Positions 49,963-59,569 are shown, numbered from the stretch's first letter. The stretch is DNA of 64,000 nt from Sideroxydans lithotrophicus (GCA_020723185.1 DYJI01000008.1:80110-144109), one strand, 5' to 3'. Numbers and translations: made by a program. The notes: generated by a model not told the origin, from the sequence alone.

Positions 49963-52900
49963 GCAAGTCACCCCAACCTTTCCTCGTTCGACGCACCTGC
50001 ACGCAAAAATCGGACAAAGCGGATGAGCAAGGCAGTCATCCGCTGGAGGCGTATCGCGACAAACCGGCATATGTGTTGCTGGGCGATCCGGGCGCGGGTA
50101 AGTCGGAATCGTTCAATAGGGAAGCGACAGAGTCCGGTGGCAAATACATCAAGGCGCGTGACTTCGCGACATTCGAGCCGGATGCCGAATATCGAAATCA
50201 AACGCTGTTCATCGATGGCCTGGATGAAATGCGAGCCAACGGCGGCGATGGCATCACGCCACTCGACCATATACGCAGGCATCTTGAAAGACTGGGCAGA
50301 CCGAGTTTCAGACTTTCCTGTCGCGAGGCAGACTGGCTAGGTGACAGCGATATCGAGGCATTGAAACGGGTATCGCCGAACGGAGAGATCATTGCCTTGC
50401 ATCTGGATCCGCTCGGCGATGAGGACATCATCGAGATACTTGGTCATATAACAAGTATCGACGATCCGACACGCTTCATGCTGCAAGCACGAGAGCACGG
50501 GCTGGGTGAGTTGCTGCGCAATCCTCAGGTATTGAATCTATTGGTGGATGCTGTCGGAAGTCAGGGCTGGCCGCAGAGTCGAAAAGATATTTACAAGATG
50601 GCCTGCGACAAGCTGGTGCGTGAGAACAGCCGAGAACACCGGAATGCCAAACGCGATAGCGCAATCTCGCCGGATGCTTTGCTGGAGGGCGCGGGGTATT
50701 TATGTGCCATTCAGTTGTTATCCGGGATCGCAGGATATGCGCTGGACGAGGAGACTGCCGACACTCAGCATCACTATTGGAACAGTCTGGCAGATCGAGA
50801 CCTGCCTTTGCTTCCTGCCTTGAAAACCAACCTGTTCCAGAAAGATGGCGAAGAGCAACGCATACCGGTTCACCGCAGTGTTGCCGAATATCTGGCGGCA
50901 AGTTACCTCGCCACGCGCATCGAGCGGCATGGCTTGCCATACGGTCGCGTATTCGCGCTGATAGCGGGGGAGGACGGCGGAGTCATTGCCGATCTGCGCG
51001 GCCTTGCTGCGTGGCTTTCCGTGCATTGCCTGAGCATGCGTGGCGAATTGATAGCCCGAGACCCTCTGGGCGTTGTGCTCTACGGCGACCTGAAGCATTT
51101 CCCGGCGCAATACAAGTTGCTCGTACTCGCCGCCTTGAAAGACGAGGCAAAACGCTATCACGGTTTCCTTTTTGAACGATGGTCGACCGCGACCGTAAAC
51201 CAGGCTACGGGCGCGCTGATTGCGAAAGACATGGAGGAGACATTTAAAGAAATGCTCTCATCGCCCTCGCGGGAGGAGGCCGATCAGGCGTTGCTGGATT
51301 TCGTGCTGGATGCGCTTTGCTACGGAGAGCGATTGCCTGCGCTGTCCGACTTGCTGGAAGATATCGTCAGGGACGACAGTTATTGGCCGACCGTACGCAA
51401 TAGCGCCATCGGCGCTTTGATGCATGTTGCACCCGACCAGAACGATAGATTGAAACGGCTCGCGAACGACATCCGGGAAAACAAGGTGGTGGATTCGGAC
51501 GATGGACTATTGGGCGACTTGTTGACCAAGCTGTTTCCGAACATTATCCCTCCGTCTGAAATCTTCGATTACCTGCATCCGGAAAAGGACGAACGCCTGA
51601 TTGGCGGCTATGCCATGTTTTGGAGTTATGGCCTGTCACAAGCCGCTGAGACGGAAGACTTGCCTGTACTTCTGGATGAACTTGTCCGGAGGAAAGCTGC
51701 ATTACGGAATAGCCTGGAAGATTTCCGGATAAAGCGGATGGCGGGGGAGTTGCTGGCGCGGGGGCTGGAAACGCATGGAGATAGCATTGATGACGGACGG
51801 CTCTATCTATGGCTCGGCGTTGGCCTGGATGAACATCTACATCCGCGCCTCGATGGGGAACATGCCAGACGCATTTCCGACTGGTTCGCTACGCGTCCGG
51901 AGCGTTACAAGGCGGTGATCGAATACGGGGCGAACCTGTGCATTACGGATGAAAATCCATGGTATTGCATGAGTCGATGCGTGATGCGGCTATACGCCTC
52001 CCCTCCTGCGGATATCGGAATGTGGTACCTGAAAAAGGCCGCGGAAGAACCACATGCCGAACTGGCGCATTTCTATTTCACCCGCTCAGTCCATCTGTTG
52101 ATCGAGCAAGGAGGGCAACCCGACCTGACGCTGCCCGCATTGGAGTTTCTGGAATCGTGGGTCGCGGCATATCCGAAATTTGAGCCATGGCTGGAACCGT
52201 TCATCACCCGCACCATCGGTGACTGGCAACAAGAGGATGCGATGAGGAGTCGCAAATGGAAAGATGAACGACAGCAGCACAAGATCGAATTGATTCGCTT
52301 CTACCGTCAGCACATCGTTGCCATACGAGAGGGGACGGCTTATCCGCAAATTTACTACGACCTTGCGCGAGCACATGAAGGACAGCTTCACGAAGCGAAA
52401 GGCGAGACGTCACGCGAGCGCATGGAGGACTTTCTGGCTGGCGATGTCGACCTGATCGATGCGGCTTATTCCGGGTTGCGGAAAGTGCTGGCGAGGGAAG
52501 GACTGCCCAGTGTTACCGAAATTGTCGAATTGGAACTCAAGGGAAAGATTCATCTCCTTTGTCAGCCATGTCTGGTCAGTATGGATGAATTATTCAATCA
52601 GGATCCCGTTGATGCGTTGACCCAGCCAGATTCGGTGCTCTCCACGCTGCTGGCATTTCGTTTGCGCTATAGCGTGGGTAATGAACCTGCATGGTTTACC
52701 GCACTGGTAAAGATTCGTCCTGCACTGGTTGCCGATGTGCTACTGGCCTATGCGCAGCCTTTGCTGCGCGCCAAACAAGAACATATTTCCGGGCTTCATC
52801 AATTGGCAAGCGACGATGCCTATTCCGAAGTGGCCCGGTTGGCATTGCCTAAGTTGCTGGAGGGATTCCCCTTGCGGGCAAAGACGAGTCAGTTGGCGTT

Positions 52901-54023
52901 CATGCTGGATCCGTTACTGAAAGGTGCATTGCATTATTTGGAGAGGGATGAGCTTGCGACGATGATCTCCCGCAAGCTCGAACTTGGCAGCATGGATGCA
53001 GCGCAACGAGTGTATTGGCTAAGTTGCGGTCTGTTGCTTGTCCCCGACGTTTATGAAAAGCAGCTCTTCCAATATGTCGGCAAGAGCGAGGCGCGCAGGG
53101 GGTATCTGGCAAACTTCATATACAACGATTATGGGCGCCGTCGCTTTCCAAATTGGCTAGTAATCCCTGTATCCGTGCTGTCTCGCTTGATCGAATTGCT
53201 CGGGCTAAACTGTGCGAACCAACGGCGTGAGGGCATCGTCACCAACGCGATGCGCATGGCAGATATGGTGCGCTCGTATATCAACAGCTTGGGAAATGAT
53301 CCTGATGTTGCGGCTGCCGCTGAGCTTGAGCGTCTGGTTTCACTGGCTGCATTGAAGAATTGGCACAGTGAGTTGCGAGCTGCGATGCACAGCCAGCGCA
53401 TCGCTCGCCGCAAGGCGACCTTCCGTCCCCCGAGCGTCGGGGCGATCATTCATACGCTGGCCGATCTTCAGCCCGCCAATGTTGCCGACCTGGCCGCACT
53501 GACATTCGATCATTTGCGCGACATCGCCGGAAAAATACGTGACGGCAACACGAATGACTACCAGCAATACTGGAGCCTCGATCAGAGCAATAAAAAACCG
53601 GGAAAGCCCAAGCCGGAAAACGATTGCCGCGACGCCTTGCTGTCCGATCTGCGAGAGCGATTGGGCAAATTGGGTGTCGACGCCCAACCGGAAGGTAATT
53701 ACGTGGACCATAAACGTGCCGACATCAGAGTTTCATTCGGCGGCAGTTTCAATGTCCCCATCGAGATCAAGAAAGACAGCCATGACAACCTTTGGCGGGC
53801 GATCCACGAACAATTGATTCCCCTATACGCCCGCGATCCCGGCGCGGACGGGCATGGAATTTATCTGGTCTTCTGGTTTGGAGGGCAAGGGATGCGTCCC
53901 GCGCCCGATGGCGGCAACAAACCCCGTAGCGCCCAAGAGCTGGAAGAGCGCCTGCGTAATACGCTCTCGCCGGAAGAATCTCGCCGCATTCAGGTTTGCG
54001 TGATCGATTGCGCCTTGCCTTGA
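49959..54023 (+). CDS. Giant STAND-like (NACHT-type) NTPase with C-terminal nuclease-like motif
   Basis: 1354 residues. TTG start overlapping the previous stop (TTGA), with GCGGAG eight bases upstream. Walker A GDPGAGKS at 42-49, Walker B LFIDGLDEM at 83-91 (NACHT-type D-x-x-D-E), SCREADWLG as a probable sensor region, and QWEYLAA-like VAEYLAASYLA near 305. Residues about 350-1180 are mostly helical without a named repeat, as in sensor arms of STAND proteins. The end (about 1220-1354) has ADIRVSFGGSFNVPIEIKKD, a D...E-x-K arrangement of PD-(D/E)XK nucleases, with a possible C-terminal GIYLVFWFGG core strand. Likely an anti-phage or abortive sensor with nuclease output; the family name is not known to me. 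Confidence 0.7.
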   Translation: MSKSPQPFLVRRTCTQKSDKADEQGSHPLEAYRDKPAYVLLGDPGAGKSESFNREATESGGKYIKARDFATFEPDAEYRNQTLFIDGLDEMRANGGDGITPLDHIRRHLERLGRPSFRLSCREADWLGDSDIEALKRVSPNGEIIALHLDPLGDEDIIEILGHITSIDDPTRFMLQAREHGLGELLRNPQVLNLLVDAVGSQGWPQSRKDIYKMACDKLVRENSREHRNAKRDSAISPDALLEGAGYLCAIQLLSGIAGYALDEETADTQHHYWNSLADRDLPLLPALKTNLFQKDGEEQRIPVHRSVAEYLAASYLATRIERHGLPYGRVFALIAGEDGGVIADLRGLAAWLSVHCLSMRGELIARDPLGVVLYGDLKHFPAQYKLLVLAALKDEAKRYHGFLFERWSTATVNQATGALIAKDMEETFKEMLSSPSREEADQALLDFVLDALCYGERLPALSDLLEDIVRDDSYWPTVRNSAIGALMHVAPDQNDRLKRLANDIRENKVVDSDDGLLGDLLTKLFPNIIPPSEIFDYLHPEKDERLIGGYAMFWSYGLSQAAETEDLPVLLDELVRRKAALRNSLEDFRIKRMAGELLARGLETHGDSIDDGRLYLWLGVGLDEHLHPRLDGEHARRISDWFATRPERYKAVIEYGANLCITDENPWYCMSRCVMRLYASPPADIGMWYLKKAAEEPHAELAHFYFTRSVHLLIEQGGQPDLTLPALEFLESWVAAYPKFEPWLEPFITRTIGDWQQEDAMRSRKWKDERQQHKIELIRFYRQHIVAIREGTAYPQIYYDLARAHEGQLHEAKGETSRERMEDFLAGDVDLIDAAYSGLRKVLAREGLPSVTEIVELELKGKIHLLCQPCLVSMDELFNQDPVDALTQPDSVLSTLLAFRLRYSVGNEPAWFTALVKIRPALVADVLLAYAQPLLRAKQEHISGLHQLASDDAYSEVARLALPKLLEGFPLRAKTSQLAFMLDPLLKGALHYLERDELATMISRKLELGSMDAAQRVYWLSCGLLLVPDVYEKQLFQYVGKSEARRGYLANFIYNDYGRRRFPNWLVIPVSVLSRLIELLGLNCANQRREGIVTNAMRMADMVRSYINSLGNDPDVAAAAELERLVSLAALKNWHSELRAAMHSQRIARRKATFRPPSVGAIIHTLADLQPANVADLAALTFDHLRDIAGKIRDGNTNDYQQYWSLDQSNKKPGKPKPENDCRDALLSDLRERLGKLGVDAQPEGNYVDHKRADIRVSFGGSFNVPIEIKKDSHDNLWRAIHEQLIPLYARDPGADGHGIYLVFWFGGQGMRPAPDGGNKPRSAQELEERLRNTLSPEESRRIQVCVIDCALP

Positions 54024-54307
54024 TGTAAGAAGAATGGCAATTGTGAGTAGCTTTTTCACATAAGCTGAATGTTTGCTATTGAATCCATATCGGAAGCAAA
54101 TCTGAGTTCCAGATGCAGGCAGCTTAGGCCGATTTTCAGATACGCATAAAGAGCAGTTTGTGTGAGTCCAAGAGGCAATGCGCTTATTCAGCCAGATACC
54201 GCCCCATCGCAAAAATATATAGACCTATATATAGACCTTTCAGCATATGCACCAAATGGCCAGTCGTGGTAGTTTCCCAGTCAGCGCATGCGACAACAAG
54301 GAACGAA
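54024..54307. other. Intergenic stretch with a short tandem repeat before the NERD-helicase gene
   Basis: 284 bases with no supportable gene. TATATAGACC occurs twice (54216-54225 and 54228-54237) with a 12-base period, an AT-rich motif in the position of a promoter or operator for the downstream gene. Plus-strand codons upstream of 54308 are open by chance. Confidence 0.45.
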
Positions 54308-56146
54308 GTGGCGACCCTGATCCCAAGCATAAGCACTTGCACTTCCAGAATGACCGGAGGAGAGCGGCGACTTGCGCAGCGCCTGGAAGCCAAGCTCGAA
54401 GACGATTACCTGCTCTGGTATGACGTGCCGATCGGTCCGTCGAATTCCCATCCTGATTTCATCATCGTCCATCCTCAGCGCGGCATCCTCATCCTTGAGG
54501 TCAAGGACTGGAAACCCGATACGATTCGTCGTGCCACCAAACAGTCGTTCGAGATCCTGACTGGTTCAGGCATCAAGCATCTGATCAACCCGATGGAGCA
54601 GGCGCGCCAATATGCGCATGCAGTGAGTGACGTGCTGCAGAAAGACCCGCAGCTCACCATCAACAGTGGCGTTAAATCCGGCCACTTGGTGTTCCCCTGG
54701 AGCTACGGCGTGGTGATGCCGAACATCATGCGCAACGTCTTTGAGTCATCCGGTTTGCGAGAGGTCATTGATCCGAGTCGTGTGATCTGTCAGGACGAGA
54801 TGTTCGAGAGTATCGAGCCAGAAGATTTTCAGCAGCGGCTGTGGAACATGTTCACCCTCAAGTTCCATGGCAAGCTCACCTTGCCCCAGCTGGACAGGAT
54901 CCGCTGGCACATGTTCCCGGAGATACGGATCGCCACGCCTTCAAGCGGATCGCTGTTCGAGGACGAGTCACGAGAGACGGTCGAGCTGCCAGACATCATG
55001 CGCGTCATGGACCTGCAGCAAGAACAACTTGCACGTAGCCTGGGGGAGGGGCATCGGGTGATACATGGCGTCGCAGGCTCCGGCAAGACACTCATCCTCG
55101 GCTACCGTGCCCTCCATCTGGCCCAAGCGTGCGTCAAGCCTATCCTGATCCTGTGCTACAACCGGGCGCTTGCAGCGAAGTTGCGTGACCAGATGGCAGA
55201 GCGGGGTGTCAGCAGCAAGGTCCATGTGCAGACCTTCCATGCATGGTGCAATGCTCAGCTGCGCGCCTACCACGTCGACCTGCCCAAGAATAAAGGGGAT
55301 GACGATGCATTTTATGCAGACATGGTCGACTGTTTGATCCGCTCGGTAGACAAAGGACTGATCCCCTCCGGGCAGTACGATGCGATTCTGATAGACGAAG
55401 GACATGACTTCCGTCCCGAGTGGCTGAAGCTGGTGGTGCAGATGGTCGACCCGCTAAGCAACTCGCTGATGGTCTTGTATGACGATGCCCAATCCATATA
55501 CGAGCACACACATAAGCAAAAATTCAGCTTCAAGAGCTTGGGTATCCAGGCGCAGGGGCGGACGACCATACTCAAGATTAATTACCGCAACACGCAGGAA
55601 ATCCTCAATGTAGCAGCGTCATTCGCGCGTGAGCTGCTGTCGGATGAAGCGGCTGATGAGGACGGCGTGCCGATCGTGCAGCCGATGAGCGCAGGCAGGC
55701 ATGGAACGCCTCCGGTATTCGTGAACCTGCCTACGCTGGATGAAGAATCCAAGTGGATCATCAATCAGCTCAAAGAAGCCAACCGCACCGGTACGTCCTG
55801 GAATGAGATGGCCATCCTGTATCGGAGCTATTACCCGGTCGGACAGACGCTTGAGCGCAATATCAAGGCTGCCGGCATCCCCGTCAGCAGTCGCAAGGAG
55901 GTGCAATTCAGTGAGGCACAGGATGCGGTCAGGCTGATCACCATGCATTCCTCCAAAGGTCTCGAATTCCCGCTGGTGGTCATTCCGGGTATCGGACAGA
56001 TGCCGGACGACAGGACTTCTGTCGAAGAAGAAGTGAGGCTGCTCTATGTGGGCATGACGCGAGCGACGTCCAGATTGCTGATGACCAGCCACCAGGAATC
56101 GACCATCTCGAAGAAATTGCAGCAGGCCATAGCCAGGCCCCAATAG
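54308..56146 (+). CDS. NERD nuclease-UvrD type helicase fusion
   Basis: 612 residues from GTG 54308 (AAGGA five bases upstream). NERD domain at the N-terminus (about 14-120): GERRLAQRL, HPDFIIVHPQRG, ILEVKDW, with Asp50, Glu64 and Lys66 forming the nuclease triad. Superfamily 1 helicase: Walker A GVAGSGKTLILGYRA (about 250-265), ILCYNRALA, VQTFHAWC, Walker B AILIDEGHDF (DE.H type), KINYRNTQEI, then ITMHSSKGLEFPLVVIPG and LLYVGMTRAT. Such NERD-helicases are often found in defence islands. It is separated from the STAND gene by 284 bases on the same strand; functional link is inferred from location. Confidence 0.85.
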   Translation: MATLIPSISTCTSRMTGGERRLAQRLEAKLEDDYLLWYDVPIGPSNSHPDFIIVHPQRGILILEVKDWKPDTIRRATKQSFEILTGSGIKHLINPMEQARQYAHAVSDVLQKDPQLTINSGVKSGHLVFPWSYGVVMPNIMRNVFESSGLREVIDPSRVICQDEMFESIEPEDFQQRLWNMFTLKFHGKLTLPQLDRIRWHMFPEIRIATPSSGSLFEDESRETVELPDIMRVMDLQQEQLARSLGEGHRVIHGVAGSGKTLILGYRALHLAQACVKPILILCYNRALAAKLRDQMAERGVSSKVHVQTFHAWCNAQLRAYHVDLPKNKGDDDAFYADMVDCLIRSVDKGLIPSGQYDAILIDEGHDFRPEWLKLVVQMVDPLSNSLMVLYDDAQSIYEHTHKQKFSFKSLGIQAQGRTTILKINYRNTQEILNVAASFARELLSDEAADEDGVPIVQPMSAGRHGTPPVFVNLPTLDEESKWIINQLKEANRTGTSWNEMAILYRSYYPVGQTLERNIKAAGIPVSSRKEVQFSEAQDAVRLITMHSSKGLEFPLVVIPGIGQMPDDRTSVEEEVRLLYVGMTRATSRLLMTSHQESTISKKLQQAIARPQ

Positions 56147-56393
56147 CGCTGGATGGTCAGACATTCCAGAATGCATATCGATACACGACGCGCATCTGTC
56201 TCAAGAAGTCCATTCGACGCTTCCTGATCATTCGGCCCCCTGCGACTAGCGGCGCAAAGAATCCTATCCCGCTTCGGTTCGCTAACCTGCGCCAACGTCT
56301 CCAGTGGTTAACCATGTTCAGTTTCCTCCTCTATAATCCGCAGCCGGCTTGCCTGTAGGCAGGCGGATATGTGTAAAACGAACCCCAGACCAA

Positions 56394-56681
56394 ATGAACC
56401 GCTCTGAACTCATCGATAAGCTGGCCGAACGCTTCCCGCAACTCACTCATAAAGACACCGAACTATCCGTTTCCGTGATTCTGGGGGCCTTGGCTGACAG
56501 CCTGTCACAGGGCGGGCGAGCCGAGATCCGTGGCTTCGGCAGCTTCAGCCTCAACTACCGCCCCCCGCGCATGGGCCGCAACCCCAAGAATGGGGTTTCA
56601 GTCTCCGTCCCCGGCAAGTACGTCCCACACTTCAAGCCGGGCAAGGAATTGCGCGAGCGCGTGGACTACGAACGGGCTTAA
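56394..56681 (+). CDS. ihfB2: Second integration host factor beta-like protein
   Basis: 95 residues, IHF/HU family. Close to the core ihfB product: [61 protein letters not shown]. The Pro that inserts into DNA is kept in RPPRMGRNP. Carried in the accessory region just after the NERD-helicase; extra IHF/HU genes are common on mobile elements. It could pair with the host IhfA. The symbol is a label for the paralogue. Confidence 0.87.
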   Translation: MNRSELIDKLAERFPQLTHKDTELSVSVILGALADSLSQGGRAEIRGFGSFSLNYRPPRMGRNPKNGVSVSVPGKYVPHFKPGKELRERVDYERA

Positions 56682-57295
56682 TGTAGCTGCCCTGACCAGT
56701 GCGTCTCGCGATCCTCGATCGCACTCATCCGACGGGCGGCCTCCCTGAACATGGCTTCGAACCATGTGGAGGCTGGATGCGCTTGTCTCACTTCCAGCAC
56801 GGTAAAGTCCTGTGGAGGCGCGATTCGTTTGTATCGAACCCATGTGATAGCAGTCTGGGCGTCAGTGGTATACGCGTCCATCAACGCAAGCGTGTTCTCA
56901 CCGATGATTCCGAATACCACGAAATGGTTGTCATCACGCTTCTTTAGATGCGCACGGGTCAGTTCTTCAATCTCATCCCGATCGGCTTGAGGGAGGTATT
57001 CCGTATCCAGCGTCTGCATGTTGCGCAGATAGACGACATCGATACTCAATACCGGCAGTTCAGAGGGCAGCGTGCGCAGGGTTTCTTTCTCCTGTTCGAT
57101 ACCGTACAGCAGGCGTTCGAAGGAGTCCGCAAAGATCATGGCATGCACAAAACTGTCGTGGCTTTGCGTGCTGATCCTGAAGCCGACGCTGTAGCAGTCC
57201 GCCCAAGGCAGGTTCGGCTCCATCTTGGCGCGGGCATCGACCGGTTTCACGCTAAGGTCGAGATGCGGATGTAGGAAGGTGGGGGTGCGGTTCAT
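56678..57295 (-). CDS. Unrecognised soluble protein, last gene of a five-gene operon
   Basis: 205 residues, no membrane helix or signal peptide. No known family motif is visible. Negatively charged middle ([27 protein letters not shown]) and a C-terminal [25 protein letters not shown] helix. The ATG follows directly after the upstream stop (TAGATG) with AGGAG, so it is translated as part of the operon 58917-56678. Its 3' end overlaps the ihfB-like gene by four bases on the other strand. Confidence 0.7.
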   Translation of the reverse strand: MNRTPTFLHPHLDLSVKPVDARAKMEPNLPWADCYSVGFRISTQSHDSFVHAMIFADSFERLLYGIEQEKETLRTLPSELPVLSIDVVYLRNMQTLDTEYLPQADRDEIEELTRAHLKKRDDNHFVVFGIIGENTLALMDAYTTDAQTAITWVRYKRIAPPQDFTVLEVRQAHPASTWFEAMFREAARRMSAIEDRETHWSGQLH

Positions 57296-57526
57296 CTATT
57301 TCTCCTGTTTGTGGGTTTTATCGTTGGCGGCCTTTACCTCGATCAGAGACCGCTGGTGCCTGGCCATCAGGCGGTTGTAGTTTTCCAGTAACTCGTGCAG
57401 GTCATCGACTTCCTCCCGGTCGGGATGAGCGTTCTCGAATGAACGCAGGACGGCAACCAACAGTGCCTGTTCGATTGCCTCCCGGCCTGAGCGGATCAGA
57501 ACCATCTGCTGTAGATTAGTGATCAT
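57296..57526 (-). CDS. Small unrecognised protein, fourth gene of the five-gene operon
   Basis: 76 residues, soluble, mostly helical and charged (REEVDDLHELLENYNRLMARHQRSLIEVKAAND), coiled-coil-like. GAGGAG five bases before the ATG, which overlaps the end of the upstream gene. No family recognised. Confidence 0.65.
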   Translation of the reverse strand: MITNLQQMVLIRSGREAIEQALLVAVLRSFENAHPDREEVDDLHELLENYNRLMARHQRSLIEVKAANDKTHKQEK

Positions 57527-57680
57527 GTCTGCTCCTCATCGCCACGATGACTTGCCCGTTGTTGGCAGGGCAGGCGGCAACCTGACGGGTTGATTTTGGC
57601 TCATCAGCCAATATCCGGTAGCTCAACCACAAACTCAGCAACATCAATGCGCTTGAAGCGCCCATCATCTGTAACAACAT
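57516..57680 (-). CDS. Small membrane protein, third gene of the five-gene operon
   Basis: 54 residues from ATG 57680 (TAGGAG seven bases upstream), with one membrane helix (MLLQMMGASSALMLLSLWLSY). A GTG or ATG farther up, at 57710 or 57698, would add 6-10 residues. The C-terminal half is polar with a single Cys. No family recognised. Confidence 0.5.
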   Translation of the reverse strand: MLLQMMGASSALMLLSLWLSYRILADEPKSTRQVAACPANNGQVIVAMRSRHDH

Positions 57681-57718
57681 CTTCTGACTCCTATTCATCA
57701 TTACGATCACCTGACGAC

Positions 57719-58474
57719 TCAGGCTGCCTGGGCCATCTGGCGGAAATGCCGGGTGACCGGATATGTGGTCACCAGACGGGGGCCTTCATTCGGGTTATCC
57801 GTCACAACCATCACCATCTGCTGAACACTGTTCAGGAAATAGCGGCCTTCCTGCTTTCCATCGCGGTTGTGGATGACGCCGGCCCACAAGCTCTGGCGTG
57901 AGACCTCTTTCACAGACTGGTGCTCGGCCAGCCGGCTCAGCTTCTTCCAGGCAACCTGCATCACTTGGTCGGAGGACTGGTCAACCAGAGCCCGGTCGAC
58001 GAAGCGGTCCAGAACGTGTCTGGTCACCGAGACTTCACCCAGCCCCCGCAGCCGGATCGTTTCCTGACGAGGGCCGCTGACCAGCAGATCCTCCTCGGTC
58101 ACGGGAATCTGCTCCCTGAACCAGCGGGTATCCTTCTCCACGGTGATCGGGCAGGCGGCGAACCGTGTGCACAGGAAATTTGCATAAGGGGCCAGATGAA
58201 CCTTGTCGGACTGACGCCGCTGCAGCTTGCGGATCGCGCCGGATGACACGACCAGCTGCGTCTTGGCGTTGCCGCTGATGTTGTTTCCAAGCACACACCG
58301 TACTTCGAGCAGGTGCTGGATGGCTGCCAACTCGGCAGCGATGGCCTTGTCTTCAACTTTGGCGGCGACTTTGACGCGGAGCAGGCCACCCAATCGAACG
58401 GTACTGTTGGTCCAGTACACAAGGTAGGTGTCGGCTTGTTGGCCGGGGAGGGTATGGGTCTTCAGGGTATGCAT
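57719..58474 (-). CDS. Unrecognised protein of about 250 residues, second gene of the five-gene operon
   Basis: 251 residues from ATG 58474 (AAGGAG eight bases upstream); the earlier GTG lies on the RBS and is not used. The first third (DTYLVYWTNS ... KVEDKAIAAELAAIQHLLE) resembles the first acidic strand and Glu helix of RNase H-like folds. The C-terminal part (RHVLDRFVDRAL ... YFLNSVQQMVMVVTDN ... LVTTYPV) resembles short toxin-like domains. Neither resemblance reaches family level, so no function is given. Confidence 0.65.
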   Translation of the reverse strand: MHTLKTHTLPGQQADTYLVYWTNSTVRLGGLLRVKVAAKVEDKAIAAELAAIQHLLEVRCVLGNNISGNAKTQLVVSSGAIRKLQRRQSDKVHLAPYANFLCTRFAACPITVEKDTRWFREQIPVTEEDLLVSGPRQETIRLRGLGEVSVTRHVLDRFVDRALVDQSSDQVMQVAWKKLSRLAEHQSVKEVSRQSLWAGVIHNRDGKQEGRYFLNSVQQMVMVVTDNPNEGPRLVTTYPVTRHFRQMAQAA

Positions 58475-58479
58475 GGTGA

Positions 58480-58917
58480 TCACTCCTTGCTCGCAAAGAG
58501 CTTGTCCGAGAACGGCAGGAGCAACAGCAGGATCGACGCACCTACGAACAGGTAGATCAACTTCAACTGATAAGGCGTATAGGGCTGATCGGTCAGCACG
58601 GTGTAGGCAATGATCTGGTGTTCTGAAAGGGTGAAGGGGTTGCCATCGATATGCACCCGACCACCAGTGTTGAGCAGGTTGGGGCGGAAGGGGAGGTTGG
58701 CTTCACAGGTCGCCCCGTCAGTGGCGAACTTGACGTGGGTGCCGATGCGCTGCATCAGCGTGCAGCCGTCGTGCTTCAGGATCAGTCGGGCCGGCTTGAT
58801 TTCCAGCTGCCCGACGACATAAGCGCCGATGAACAGCCAGGCGAGGATCACACTGAAGATCAGGGCAGCCTTGGTCTCCTTGCTAAGGGATATGGATTTA
58901 CGGTTGTTGCGAAACAT
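58480..58917 (-). CDS. Membrane protein with two helices, first gene of the five-gene operon
   Basis: 145 residues. One helix near the N-terminus (about 17-37, AALIFSVILAWLFIGAYVVG) and one near the C-terminus (about 115-137, LKLIYLFVGASILLLLLPF), with a periplasmic middle that holds two Cys. AAGGAG eight bases before the ATG. Overlaps the next gene's RBS region. No family recognised. Confidence 0.7.
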   Translation of the reverse strand: MFRNNRKSISLSKETKAALIFSVILAWLFIGAYVVGQLEIKPARLILKHDGCTLMQRIGTHVKFATDGATCEANLPFRPNLLNTGGRVHIDGNPFTLSEHQIIAYTVLTDQPYTPYQLKLIYLFVGASILLLLLPFSDKLFASKE

Positions 58918-59284
58918 CTTTGACTCCTTTTGGTTAGTGAGGAGAAAGTTAGCAAAACTCGCGAAATCCCAAAGCGAAACTTTTCAGAAATGGATGCAGC
59001 GTGATGAATCGAGGCAGGTTTCTTGTTCAGGTATGCACCTGTTTGCTCATTGCTGCTGCCTGAATGAGCACACAGAGAGTGATTATGAAAGCTAATAAGG
59101 ACGGTACTTGTAGGGCTGAATTCAAAAGAGATCATCCAGATAATGGCATTTGAAAATGGCACCATTTCCGATTGAAGGGCTCGCTACCGGTCTTTATGAG
59201 ACAGAGTGAAGCGACGCTGTGTGGGGTATGGAGGGCTATGGGATGGGCTTGCAATAAAGTGGCTGCTTTAGCTACTCTTGCCGA
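58918..59284. other. Intergenic region upstream of the five-gene operon
   Basis: No gene. It has an inverted repeat TGCTCATT/AATGAGCA (59044-59051 with 59063-59070, 11 bases apart), preceded by CAGGT/ACCTG. These could be operators for the divergent genes on either side. No clear sigma70 box was chosen. Confidence 0.4.
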
Positions 59285-59569
59285 ATGAAAACCGTAATAG
59301 AAGCAAAGAACCGGCTCGGCCAAGTGGTCGACTTGGCTCTGGCCGAGAAGGCTGTCCCCCTTACGAAAAACGAGCGCGATTCAGTTGAGCCCGTTTCTGC
59401 TGAATTGTCCGGGCAACAGGGGTTCATACTGGACGACTATTCGAAAGAAAAGAACAGGCAACGCACAGAGTTTGCCCAGGAGGTCGGGCAGGGGCGGGTG
59501 AAGTCCTCCGATGCGTCCATGTTCAAGGGAATGGAAACTTCAGTAAAGTTCAGGAATGAAGAGTTCTGA
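59285..59569 (+). CDS. Phd/YefM-like antitoxin, without a recognisable toxin
   Basis: 94 residues. The start MKTVIEAKNRLGQVVDLALAEKAVPLTKN follows the Phd/YefM pattern (EAKN-x-L-x-x-x-x-x-x-A...I/L-T-K-N), and the C-terminus is charged. No full-length toxin follows: after it comes only a 23-codon frame (59556-59627). It may be an orphan antitoxin or the remnant of a toxin-antitoxin pair. RBS is weak. Confidence 0.5.
   Translation: MKTVIEAKNRLGQVVDLALAEKAVPLTKNERDSVEPVSAELSGQQGFILDDYSKEKNRQRTEFAQEVGQGRVKSSDASMFKGMETSVKFRNEEF

Noticed and set aside
57719..58474. A named RNase H or toxin function for the 251-residue protein
   Set aside because: Only loose similarity in two short stretches; the full catalytic set could not be traced.
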